From Candidatus Kuenenia hertensis (GTDB lineage Bacteria; Planctomycetota; Brocadiia; Brocadiales; Brocadiaceae), in contig SOET01000008.1 in assembly GCA_021646465.1 (NCBI GenBank), positions 1 through 64,000 of the forward strand: DNA of 64,000 bases, given 5' to 3'. Positions 52,231-60,292 of the stretch are shown piece by piece. The notes below the pieces were generated by a model. It was not told the DNA's origin. It searched no databases and was given only the letters and a program-made list of their open reading frames with translations. The position numbers were made by a program, and so were the translations under genes. The stretch's first letter is position 1; each line of letters begins with the position of its first letter.

Positions 52231-54786
52231 TCAGCTTTTGTAATAATATCCATTCCCATCTTTAACCTGATTTAATACCGTTCCTATGATATTGGCCTTT
52301 GATTCTCTTACATAAGCCAATGCCTGGGCAACCTGCTCATGCGAAACGTGTCCACACTTTATCACAAATATTACTCCGTCAGATAAAGAGAGAAATGGTG
52401 TCATGCTTCCGACCGATTCCATTATGGGAGGAGCGTCTACAAGCACAACATCATACCTTCGTTTTAAATAATGAAAGAACTTTTCCATGAGTTGAAAATA
52501 AGCAGGGCCCTTCACGATTTTTTCATTAGTACCTGCCGGAATGAGCGACACATTTGAACCATCCACCTGCGTTACATTTGACATTAACACTCCTTCCAAT
52601 AACCTGCTTCCCCCTATACGTCCAAGACGATTAATTACAGGATTAAAATCATCATCATAATGCAGTCTGTTATCCTCATATACTTCTATTGCACCATGTT
52701 CAAATTTATAATCGCCCTGTTTCCAACTAAAGATCTTTTGGAGGTGTTCCTCTATCTGCAGTTTCAACGGACCCTGTAACTGGTCCCTGGTTACGTAGCC
52801 TGCATTCACAAGGACATATCCCAAAGGAAATCCCGTTCGTTTACATCGTTCCAACGCATCCTCCAGTTTACTTTCATCAATAAAACCGCCGCGCAGCAAC
52901 ATTGCGCCAAGACGGTTTGCAAACAGATTATCCTGACTCTGTATATGAAAGAAACGGCCGTTTGCAAAATTCATGGACATGGAATGCGAATCGTGCGTTA
53001 TTGTTAGTTTCCCGCTTTGTTTCTTTATTGCAATGAGGGAAAAGAGGTCATCCACACTACAATCACTTAAAGAACCCTCTCGTATATTTTTTGATAAGAT
53101 CGCAGATACCGCATTAGTCAAGCCGCTTGTTTTTTCATTTTTTCCCCATAGCAGGTTATGCAATGACGGCCGTTGCAAATCGGCATCCAGCATGATTACA
53201 CGAAGGCCCATATTCGCTAAATTTATTGCGGTTTTAGCAAGAAAAGTAGTCTTTCCCTCACCAACGGTGGTGCTTTCTATAATAATTATATGTCCGGTAG
53301 TGTTCCCAATTTGCATTATAGGGAGGCGATGCAGAAAACTCCCTGAAATATCGTTATAATACGGGTAAGCCCCGCTCCGTATTGTTTCTTCCGGAACAGG
53401 ATCATTCAATGGCAATAAGGATGCGTTTCTACCGTTTAACGATTTATCATAAGGAACCGTACCAAGCACCGGAACACTCTGGTGTTTTAGTATATCCTCC
53501 GGCGTTCTTACTTTTTTATCCATGTATTCAAGAAAAAAGGCAAATCCAGAACCAAATGCTGCTCCCAATACAATTGCTAACAGGACATTGAAAAATATCT
53601 TGGGTTTAACGGGAAAATAAGGCTTTTCCGCAGCATCAACAACTCTTATATTATTCCTCTCCATATTTCCGGTAAGGCCAATTTCCTTAGCCTGTTTCAG
53701 CAGAATATCATAAATCTCCTGATCGCTCTCTGTCTCCAGTTGTGCCATGGTATAGTTCATAGCCTTTGTATTATCTGAAGCAACTTGTTGTTGAGCAACC
53801 TGCCCCTGCGGAATGAATCCTTCAACGGCGAGAATCAGATCGAGTTCATTTTTAATAGCCATTCTTATTTTCTGCACCTCGCTCATTATGCCCTCTTCAA
53901 GCTTATGAATACCGTTAACTGCCTCTACCATCCGAGGGTGGTTTGGACCGTACTTAGATGCCTTTTCCATTTTCCAGGCATTTATTTCAGCGAGTTTAGC
54001 CCGGAGATCATTAATCACCGGATTATCAGCAAGCTCAGGAATAGTAAAGGCCTCGTCATTATCAATAGAAAATGTGGCAAGTTTTTCATACTTGTATTCA
54101 TACATCTCTCGTTGCGATAAAATTACCTTGTTCTTCTGGCTGCGAATTTGTTCTTTTATCCAGTCAAGAGCCTTTTGGGATGTTTCCTGCTGCAATTCAT
54201 TGCTCCTCTCTATAAATGCCTTTACGTGAGCATTCGCAATACGTACTGCCAATTCAGGAGAGCTATTCATAAAGCTTACGTTAACGAGATTTGTTCCGCG
54301 TAACGGAACTACAGATATCTTGCTCAAATACCAGTCTACTATAGCAGGATTAATATTTTCCTCTAAAGAATCGCTGGATTCTAAAACTTCGTCCTGTGTC
54401 CCTTTATTCGTTGTATCAGATTCTTCCTGACGAATCATAAATTCTTTCAACAGATGTTGTTCTTCTATCACTTTCTTCGCGAGACTTCTGCTCTGCAACA
54501 AATTGTACTGTGTCATCAAATAACTCTCATCGTGAGAATCTATTTTTGAGACGTCAGCCATTTCCTCCATGAATGATGATCTGTTTTCGATAATGACCTT
54601 CGCTGTAGCCTGATAAACAGGGGTATCATGAAATGACTTAGCAGTAACAATGGAAACTACCGCCAGAAAGAATATAATTATTATCCATTTTCGTTTTTTG
54701 AGAATCTTAAGATAGTCTGATAGATGAACCTGATTCTGAAATAATATCGGGTCGGGCATGGCAATGAATTTATTTTTTTGATTCAA
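52231..54786 (-). CDS. wzc: Wzc-like chain-length regulator and tyrosine kinase with inserted domain
   Basis: An 851-residue polysaccharide co-polymerase/BY-kinase. A Wzz domain with a first membrane helix (residues 34-50), periplasmic coiled coils, and a second helix (398-420) lead into the kinase: Walker A VGEGKTTFLAKTA (508-520), Walker A' VIMLDADLQRPS (530-541), Walker B VVLVDAPPIME (780-790). Between A' and B, residues 570-700 are an extra DUF4388/PATAN-like module (LFSLIAIKKQSGKLTI ... LGAMLLRGGFIDESKLEDAL ... GYVLVNAGYVTRDQL). The tyrosine tail is short (GYYYKS). It controls polymer length and export with Wza, the next gene upstream, and has its own candidate promoter. Confidence 0.9.
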   Translation of the reverse strand: MNQKNKFIAMPDPILFQNQVHLSDYLKILKKRKWIIIIFFLAVVSIVTAKSFHDTPVYQATAKVIIENRSSFMEEMADVSKIDSHDESYLMTQYNLLQSRSLAKKVIEEQHLLKEFMIRQEESDTTNKGTQDEVLESSDSLEENINPAIVDWYLSKISVVPLRGTNLVNVSFMNSSPELAVRIANAHVKAFIERSNELQQETSQKALDWIKEQIRSQKNKVILSQREMYEYKYEKLATFSIDNDEAFTIPELADNPVINDLRAKLAEINAWKMEKASKYGPNHPRMVEAVNGIHKLEEGIMSEVQKIRMAIKNELDLILAVEGFIPQGQVAQQQVASDNTKAMNYTMAQLETESDQEIYDILLKQAKEIGLTGNMERNNIRVVDAAEKPYFPVKPKIFFNVLLAIVLGAAFGSGFAFFLEYMDKKVRTPEDILKHQSVPVLGTVPYDKSLNGRNASLLPLNDPVPEETIRSGAYPYYNDISGSFLHRLPIMQIGNTTGHIIIIESTTVGEGKTTFLAKTAINLANMGLRVIMLDADLQRPSLHNLLWGKNEKTSGLTNAVSAILSKNIREGSLSDCSVDDLFSLIAIKKQSGKLTITHDSHSMSMNFANGRFFHIQSQDNLFANRLGAMLLRGGFIDESKLEDALERCKRTGFPLGYVLVNAGYVTRDQLQGPLKLQIEEHLQKIFSWKQGDYKFEHGAIEVYEDNRLHYDDDFNPVINRLGRIGGSRLLEGVLMSNVTQVDGSNVSLIPAGTNEKIVKGPAYFQLMEKFFHYLKRRYDVVLVDAPPIMESVGSMTPFLSLSDGVIFVIKCGHVSHEQVAQALAYVRESKANIIGTVLNQVKDGNGYYYKS

Positions 54787-54967
54787 ACTCTCGTTTCCTT
54801 TGAAAAGATCGTGTTAATTTAATAATAGGATACAATTGGTCATCTGACAGTTGTCATTGATCAGTAGACATTGGTTAATTGGTCATTTGTTAAAAACGTC
54901 TATTGAAAATAATGGGTTTAAAAGCTAGCAATTGTCCAGGTTGAATCATAACTCTGCTTATTACCTA

Positions 54968-54985
54968 TAGGAAAAATCGTACCAA
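54968..54985 (-). promoter_or_regulatory. Candidate sigma-54-type promoter, copy B (wzc)
   Basis: Minus strand TTGGTACGATTTTTCCTA, identical to copy A. It stands 182 bp before the wzc start. Similarity with copy A extends through the AAAGTATT, TTTCTTAAAACTTTTA and AATAAATTACT words up to the dyad. Confidence 0.6.
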
Positions 54986-55174
54986 TGATTAGCAGAGGTA
55001 ATAAATTGTTTGTATCTTGTTGCATTACAAACAGATGTTGGAATAATAAAGTATTATAGGTTATTGTATAAATCTTTCTGAGAGACAATTTCTTAAAACT
55101 TTTAGATACAATTACCAATAAATTACTGATGTTACCCCTTATAAAATTAAAGGTTATAAACATAATTTAAAAAT

Positions 55175-55190
55175 TGACACTCTGTTGTCA
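55175..55190. promoter_or_regulatory. Candidate activator dyad, copy B
   Basis: TGACA-CTCTGT-TGTCA, 190 bp upstream of the copy B promoter motif. It overlaps no coding sequence; the wza stop codon is 62 bp away. Confidence 0.6.
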
Positions 55191-55251
55191 GAATATTGAG
55201 AATTCACTTACATGTGTTGTGTGTAATTGGTTACAATTGATGGCCATTTTC

Positions 55252-56109
55252 TTAAAAATACCTCTGCGGTACATTAATAATATCGCCGGGTTTTACCTGG
55301 ACATCCATTTTTGCTTCGAATCTTTTTTCTTTCCCTTCATGTGCCCGTATGACAATTGCACGGCGAGGAGAAGCTTTTTCCGTTGTGCCACCGGCAAGGG
55401 CTATTGCCTGATATACGGTAAGCCCGCTTTCCCAGTCATGTTCGCCCGGTTTTTTTACTTCTCCGGTTACAAATATTCGTGATACGGAGTTTATGTAAAT
55501 GGTGTCGTCATTTTTTACGAAAAATAAGTCTCCACCTACTGCTGCCTGCAAATCATTGAGATTAACAGTAAATATTTCATTTTCCGTGTTGTTCTCTGCA
55601 GACGAAGGAGTATTTTTCCCATGAATATACTTCGGTCTCACAATGGTAATAATCTTTCCTGCCTTATCGGTAATACCACCCGCCTGGGATATAATGTCAA
55701 GAATATTTATACTTCTTTTCAATACATAACATCCCGGTTTACTAATTTCTCCAAGAACAAATACCTTTTGACTTTTATATTCTTTCACCCCAATGGTCAC
55801 GTGTGGTGATACGAGAAAACCATCATCCAGAAGTTTTTTTTCTATGAGTTCTTCCAATTCAAAGACAGTGGAGCCTTCAGCACGCACCCTGCCTATAAGG
55901 GGAAAAGTAAACGTTCCATCTTGTGATATTTCGACAGTTCGATTCAAATCTTCGTTGTCCCATACCTGAATCTCAAGTATGTCCTCCGGGCCTATCGTAT
56001 ACGCATCATTCAGATCATTTTCAGCAAAAGAAGTAATGGATGTTATATCATATAATACAAGTAAAATAGTTAATACCTGCATTAAGATTCTTACCTGTTT
56101 CTTTATCAT
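55252..56109 (-). CDS. wza: Polysaccharide export protein (Wza-like, SLBB)
   Basis: A 285-residue export protein. A signal-like N-terminus (RILMQVLTILLVLYDITS) precedes the Poly_export domain (YTIGPEDILEIQVWDNEDL, GTFTFPLIGRVRAEG, LVSPHVTIGVKEY) and two SLBB domains (KVFVLGEISKPGCYVL; RIFVTGEVKKPGEHDW). There is no lipobox Cys near the N-terminus, so it may not be a lipoprotein, unlike E. coli Wza. It would form the outer-membrane or outer-layer channel for the polymer. It stands upstream of wzc, and each gene has its own copy of the candidate promoter. Confidence 0.9.
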   Translation of the reverse strand: MIKKQVRILMQVLTILLVLYDITSITSFAENDLNDAYTIGPEDILEIQVWDNEDLNRTVEISQDGTFTFPLIGRVRAEGSTVFELEELIEKKLLDDGFLVSPHVTIGVKEYKSQKVFVLGEISKPGCYVLKRSINILDIISQAGGITDKAGKIITIVRPKYIHGKNTPSSAENNTENEIFTVNLNDLQAAVGGDLFFVKNDDTIYINSVSRIFVTGEVKKPGEHDWESGLTVYQAIALAGGTTEKASPRRAIVIRAHEGKEKRFEAKMDVQVKPGDIINVPQRYF

Positions 56110-56333
56110 ATCATTTCCTTTCTTTTAAATGATTATTCGGCTTCCCCTGTGGAATATGGAGATCCCATTCTCTAACGTGGCTAACTTTTGGGGTTCAGGT
56201 TGCAAATCAATGTCTTTAAGCTACCAGCCGCAAAAGTCCTCCTTAGCAAAGGGGGATAAAGGGGGTTGTTTTTATTAAATAATTCTTAACTTAATGACAT
56301 TGGGTTGCAAACCTGAATCCGCCGGAGAGTTTA

Positions 56334-56384
56334 ATGTGTCTGGACTTCGTCCCTCTCAGTTACATGGATAATTTGTGTAACCTA
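56334..56384 (-). ncRNA. Candidate structured leader element, copy 2
   Basis: Matches the copy at 51705-51755 at 47 of 51 positions. It lies between the copy C promoter and wza, so it would be in the wza 5' leader RNA. The GGACGAAGTCC hairpin is unchanged, and the GTTACA/TGTAAC stem is kept. Confidence 0.4.
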
Positions 56385-56500
56385 CAGATACAGAACGACT
56401 TATTTTCCACACTTCTTCGTGTATTCCTCTGTGCACTTCGTGTGCTCTGTGTGCTTCGTGTTAAAGTCTTTTTGGTTGAAACTATGCTGTGCTAACGAAT

Positions 56501-56519
56501 AAAGGAAATAGAGTACCAA
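56501..56519 (-). promoter_or_regulatory. Candidate sigma-54-type promoter, copy C (wza)
   Basis: Minus strand TTGGTACTCTATTTCCTTT. The -24 TTGGTAC and -12 TTCCT blocks are those of copies A and B, but the spacer differs, so the blocks themselves appear selected. It stands 390 bp before the wza start. Confidence 0.58.
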
Positions 56520-56709
56520 TCTTCTTTTTAATAAATAAATTGTTTGTATCTTGTTGAAAGACCGCTTGATGCATGAATAGTGAATGGTAAGAGATATGAT
56601 ATTATGATATTCCTAAAGTCAATCTGTTTTACATATCTTCTCAAAATCACAGGTAGGATTACTTTGTTACTACATTTAAGACAGAATGTTATGAAGATGA
56701 TCAAAAAGC

Positions 56710-56725
56710 TAACACGGAAGTGTCA
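56710..56725. promoter_or_regulatory. Candidate activator dyad, copy C
   Basis: TAACA-CGGAAG-TGTCA: one mismatch from the TGACA-N6-TGTCA dyad, and 191 bp upstream of the copy C motif, the same distance as in copies A and B. Confidence 0.52.
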
Positions 56726-57067
56726 GAAATTTGAGGAATTTTGTATGTATTTTGATAAGAATAAGTTGCACGGATCATGGAGCAGCATAAGTAGGGAGTT
56801 AAAAAGTGAGGCATATGCGTTAACTTAAGAAGCAAAATAAGCCTTAGCATGTTTTGAAGGTTCATTATTCCTTGTTTGATATTCGAGATTCTATATGGTT
56901 ATCACAACTTCTCAAGTTGTCGCTTGTGGGGATAGGGGCTGAAATATTTAATAATGATTATTGAGTTAACTCAGCAGTAAATTCAAAGTAACTCAAGCTT
57001 CCAGCTTGAGCGGTAAAAAAAAGCAGGATGCTTGTGATACAATACAGCGATAGGAAAGCTGAGTTAT

Positions 57068-57637
57068 CTACTTAAAAAACAAATGCACCAGTATTTTCTT
57101 ACTCTTGAACTGCCCCCTTCTCATAATCCTGGAAACGTATTTGTAAGGGTATTTCAGCAGTACGCTCGTTTTACTGCGTTTAACAAATACTTTCAACCTT
57201 CCTATAATTTTCCCATATACATATTCGGCAAGGTGATAAAGGGCAAAGAACTTGTTTGCCAGTAATGTATTACTGGTATTTAACATTACGATTCTCTTGT
57301 CTTTTCTTTTAATCTGAATTACCTTCGCCATAACGTATGTTGCAGGTATCCATGTAGCACTACTGTTACGGTCGCCCTTCTCAAGAAATTGCAAAACGCC
57401 TTCCATCCTTCTCCATCCGATTATCCTATGGGTAATAAAGGGACTGGAGTTTTTTCTAAAAATAACAACGTCCCCCATTTTTACCTCTTCGGGTCTGATT
57501 GTAATCGCCAGTATCCTGTCATCGATATCAATGAAAGGTTCCATGCTTGATGATATAACTTTAAGCCATAATGCACCTTTTTTGCGTATATACTCTTCTC
57601 CCAGGTTGTTTAATAGATTTTCCTGCAATATAGTCAT
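57068..57637 (-). CDS. S26-like signal peptidase without membrane anchor
   Basis: A 189-residue S24/S26-type serine peptidase. The nucleophile is Ser31 in ISSSMEPFIDIDDRI; PEEVKMGDVVIFRK and the His in FITHRIIGW (His70) match the SipW/ER-type Ser-His arrangement rather than Ser-Lys; GDRNSSATWIPA is the last conserved box. Unlike SipW there is no N-terminal transmembrane helix, and the C-terminus is strongly basic. It is downstream of the precursor peptide and radical SAM genes, so it could remove the leader of the modified peptide. An AAGGTG precedes the ATG. Confidence 0.78.
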   Translation of the reverse strand: MTILQENLLNNLGEEYIRKKGALWLKVISSSMEPFIDIDDRILAITIRPEEVKMGDVVIFRKNSSPFITHRIIGWRRMEGVLQFLEKGDRNSSATWIPATYVMAKVIQIKRKDKRIVMLNTSNTLLANKFFALYHLAEYVYGKIIGRLKVFVKRSKTSVLLKYPYKYVSRIMRRGQFKSKKILVHLFFK

Positions 57638-57737
57638 GTAAAAACACCTTTATCGCTAAGGCAGAAGAAATAGCATAATTTGTCTTGACTTGCATGAATA
57701 CATAAAATATGTACAACCACCGGTATTTGGAAAATTT

Positions 57738-57890
57738 GTATCTATTCAGCGTGAGATACACACCCCGTCAGCTACGTTGCCACCCCTCTTTTAGAGGGGA
57801 TTCACCTTGCATAAGTTTCATAAAAACGTGTAAGTCCCCTCTATTATGAGAGGATTTAGGGGTGTGTTATTAATTACGCTGAATAGATAC
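57738..57890. repeat. MITE-like element with 15-bp perfect inverted ends
   Basis: Ends GTATCTATTCAGCGT and ACGCTGAATAGATAC, extended on both outer sides by AAATTT. Inside are CCACCCCTC...GAGGGG and CCCCTCT...AGAGGATTTAGGGGTG pairs. It lies between the peptidase gene and the precursor peptide gene. No target duplication is clear. Confidence 0.7.
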
Positions 57891-57914
57891 GAAATTTTTC
57901 TTATTAAAATAAAG

Positions 57915-58180
57915 ATCACACGTCATAAACGAATTTTTATCTATTTCTTTTTCATATTACGTACCGCTGTTAAAATTGTTCGTAGCCAATTGAAGAAAAC
58001 TAGACAACGAACCACTCCCGGAACATGTGCATGCCATAACCGGCAAATCTACTTGCTTTGATGCGATTGAAGGTTTCTTGTAAACCTTCTTTTGTGTTTG
58101 CATAGTATCCATTTTTATCACCTCCTCAAAATGTAAAATTTCATGAGATAAAGATTCTTTAAACATCTATGACGTGTGAT
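57915..58180. repeat. 13-bp inverted repeat bracketing the precursor gene
   Basis: ATCACACGTCATA at 57915-57927 and its exact complement at 58168-58180. The peptide gene (57957-58112) lies wholly between. This could be a transposon-like cassette boundary, or paired operator half-sites; it is too far apart for a simple terminator. Confidence 0.6.
57957..58112 (-). CDS. Candidate RiPP precursor peptide 1
   Basis: 51 codons, from an ATG six bases after an excellent AGGAGGTGA. The N-terminal leader is MDTMQTQKKVYKKPSIASKQ and the core is VDLPVMACTCSGSGSLSSFL plus a short tail. The leader shares the pattern VY[KR]KPxI[AS]S[KE]Q with the second peptide at 63309-63497, and both have Cys at the start of the core. 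It lies 89 bp after the radical SAM gene stop and 320 bp before the peptidase gene. A longer frame upstream exists, but the ribosome-binding site fixes this start. Confidence 0.72.
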   Translation of the reverse strand: MDTMQTQKKVYKKPSIASKQVDLPVMACTCSGSGSLSSFLQLATNNFNSGT

Positions 58181-58201
58181 ATCACAGTTAATAAGTCTTG
58201 G

Positions 58202-59254
58202 TTAAATCTTCAATTTCATTTGCTTGATTATTGCCTTCCCAATTCCTTCCACCCTGCTACAATATTTCTTCGCCGCAATATACTCATTTTTGTTCTCAAG
58301 CCAATTTGCACCCGGGCAAGGTGAACATGATGATGACCACGAACAGGTTTTGCACTTTGAATATTCATTCAGCCCGGCAACTCTCAAGTCTTTAAGGTTT
58401 TTCTGTGGTTTATCAACCCATAATTCCTTATAACTTTTTTCAAGTAAATTTCCCAGTTTCACTGGGAGCACAGGACAAGGTTTAACAGACCCGTCAGGTG
58501 TGATAGAACATGTAGTATTACCTGCATTGCAATTAAATTCTCTCTCCTCAGAAATAGTATGTATTGCATCTTTCTCAAATATTTCACTGTTATGTTTTAT
58601 CCATTGTAATGAATAAACAGCAAGTTCTTCCTCAGAAAGAGCGTTATTATAAGTATCAGAAACCCCGTTTAATCGCGGTATAATCGTCGGGCTTGCAGAA
58701 AAGTCAACACCCAATTGTCTTGCAAACGAAAACAATTTTGGATATTCCATCAAGTTCTGTTTTATTATAGATGATTTAATTCTTATACGAACACCTTCTT
58801 CTATCAACCTGTTTATCCCCTCAATCGTCTTCGTGTAAGACCCTTTCACGCCTGTAATAGAATCATGCAGATTTTCATCTATTGCATAAAGACTTATTTC
58901 TACACTGCTAACTTGCAATTCTTTTAATCTTTTTGCCTGACTTGAAGTAATTAATGTGGCATTGGTGAGGATAATTACAAAAAAATCTTTTCGTATTACT
59001 TCTATGATTTCCATAATATCCTGCCGGGCAAAAGGTTCTCCGCCTGATAGAATAACATATATTGTTCCCATCTCTTTCAATTGTTGTGCTATATCTTTTA
59101 TTTGCGACAATGAAAGTTCTTTTTTGCTTTTTTCACTTCCCGTATAACAATGCACACATGTTAAGTTGCATCCGTAGGTCAATTCCCAATGCACCATCCA
59201 TGGAAGATTTTTTGCCCGATATTTTTTGTAGAATTCTTCTACTGTTTCATCCAT
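58202..59254 (-). CDS. Radical SAM/SPASM peptide-modifying enzyme 1
   Basis: A 350-residue radical SAM enzyme. The cluster-binding CNLTCVHC is at residues 29-36 and the GGEP motif reads ILSGGEPFARQ. The C-terminal SPASM region binds extra clusters: CNAGNTTCSITPDGSVKPCP and CKTCSWSSSCSPCPGANW. No fused RRE/PqqD-like domain precedes the barrel. Placement just before a short Cys-containing peptide suggests it modifies that peptide (thioether or other C-X link); the homologue at 63538-64000 is next to the second peptide. Selenium or heme-type roles are not indicated. Confidence 0.85.
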   Translation of the reverse strand: MDETVEEFYKKYRAKNLPWMVHWELTYGCNLTCVHCYTGSEKSKKELSLSQIKDIAQQLKEMGTIYVILSGGEPFARQDIMEIIEVIRKDFFVIILTNATLITSSQAKRLKELQVSSVEISLYAIDENLHDSITGVKGSYTKTIEGINRLIEEGVRIRIKSSIIKQNLMEYPKLFSFARQLGVDFSASPTIIPRLNGVSDTYNNALSEEELAVYSLQWIKHNSEIFEKDAIHTISEEREFNCNAGNTTCSITPDGSVKPCPVLPVKLGNLLEKSYKELWVDKPQKNLKDLRVAGLNEYSKCKTCSWSSSCSPCPGANWLENKNEYIAAKKYCSRVEGIGKAIIKQMKLKI

Positions 59255-59436
59255 TACGTCAAGACTCCTATTTTTTATTTCATCGTATTTACATTAACAC
59301 AGACGGCGGCTTACCTGCTAAACAATTTGACAACTATGTATGCCAATAAAATAAATAGAAAAGGCTTTTACCCTGTATAATGGCAGATATACTTTAATCC
59401 CCTATTTTATAGAGAAAATATTAACGTAAAGTTTAT

Positions 59437-60249
59437 TTATAAGAGGCCAAATCGTTCAATCTCTTTCCAAAATCTATTATCTTTTGTAAATCTTAATTCA
59501 TATATCGGTACACGTGCACAAACGGCACTAAGAAATCGTAATTTTATGGCGTAGAAATCTTTCAATCTTAAATTTTCAGAGAGATTTACATAAAGAATAT
59601 TATCCATAATCCTCTCTGCTATTTCAGAGCCACCTAATTTCCTTAAAGAATTTTTCTTATCCTTAACGAGAAGAAAAATTGAAGAAAGGGGTATTAATTT
59701 ATCATTCAATTCCGCCAGGCCAGTATGAATCGGGACCTGAGATATATAAAATTCAGCATTTTCCTCAGTAACCATAATCGAGTCGTCTGAAAGAAGTTCT
59801 GCTTCATCAAGAGATAATTTTGATACAGTGGTCTTTCCCGCGCCAGATTTCCCGGCAAAGATAAAGCCTTTTTGCTTCCTTTGTAAACCTGCCGCATGAA
59901 TCATAAAACTATTGTTATTCCCATTATTTTGTTCATAGCGATAAAACATGCCATATAAAAAGCCCATAATACGTATGCCGCTTGAAATATTATTGTTTTT
60001 TGGAAAAAGAACCATGCCTCCGTTATTGCTCATTTTCCTGAATAACCATTTTTCTCCTTTAAAATGCAGTACCTCCCAATCTTTTCCTTCATTCCCATTA
60101 CCTTGATAGCCAAGTTCAAATATATAATCAGGATTCTTTGATGTGTGAGAAAGATAAACTGGGCCTTCTATTCCTTTTTCCAAATTATTATCTAAAAAAG
60201 AAACAGAAAAGCATTTTTTCCCAAACATTAGATTTAGATTTTTATTCAT
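59437..60249 (-). CDS. HprK-like kinase
   Basis: A 270-residue protein with the P-loop of the HPr-kinase type: FIFAGKSGAGKTTVSKLSLD (Walker A at 133-141), LLSDDSIMVTEEN as the following acidic strand. The N-terminal half is not HprK-like. Kinases of this sort recur beside PqqD-like, nucleotidyltransferase (PF14907) and asparagine-synthase-like genes in lasso-peptide and EPS clusters, where some phosphorylate the peptide C-terminus. Here it stands 182 bp upstream of the radical SAM gene. Its target could be the precursor peptide, but this is inference. Confidence 0.8.
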   Translation of the reverse strand: MNKNLNLMFGKKCFSVSFLDNNLEKGIEGPVYLSHTSKNPDYIFELGYQGNGNEGKDWEVLHFKGEKWLFRKMSNNGGMVLFPKNNNISSGIRIMGFLYGMFYRYEQNNGNNNSFMIHAAGLQRKQKGFIFAGKSGAGKTTVSKLSLDEAELLSDDSIMVTEENAEFYISQVPIHTGLAELNDKLIPLSSIFLLVKDKKNSLRKLGGSEIAERIMDNILYVNLSENLRLKDFYAIKLRFLSAVCARVPIYELRFTKDNRFWKEIERFGLL

Positions 60250-60292
60250 AATATATTTTGAATTTTCAAAAGCTTCAACTTATTTACATGTA

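Larger units (their letters stand above)
56110..57067. other. 958-bp intergenic control region
   Basis: It holds, from wza outward: a GGGGGATAAAGGGGG repeat (56220-56262), the leader element copy 2, a run of CTTCGTGT-type microrepeats (56414-56463), promoter copy C, the dyad copy C, and a CTCAAGCT-tcc-AGCTTGAG palindrome at 56993-57011. A plus-strand 82-codon frame at 56580-56828 overlaps the regulatory elements and shows no family signal; I do not call it a gene. Confidence 0.6.

Noticed and set aside
55252..56109. Wza-like protein as a lipoprotein
   Set aside because: No lipobox cysteine is present near the signal region; I describe it without a lipid anchor.
56580..56828. 82-codon plus-strand frame
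   Set aside because: It overlaps the candidate dyad of copy C, has no good start context and no recognisable motif.
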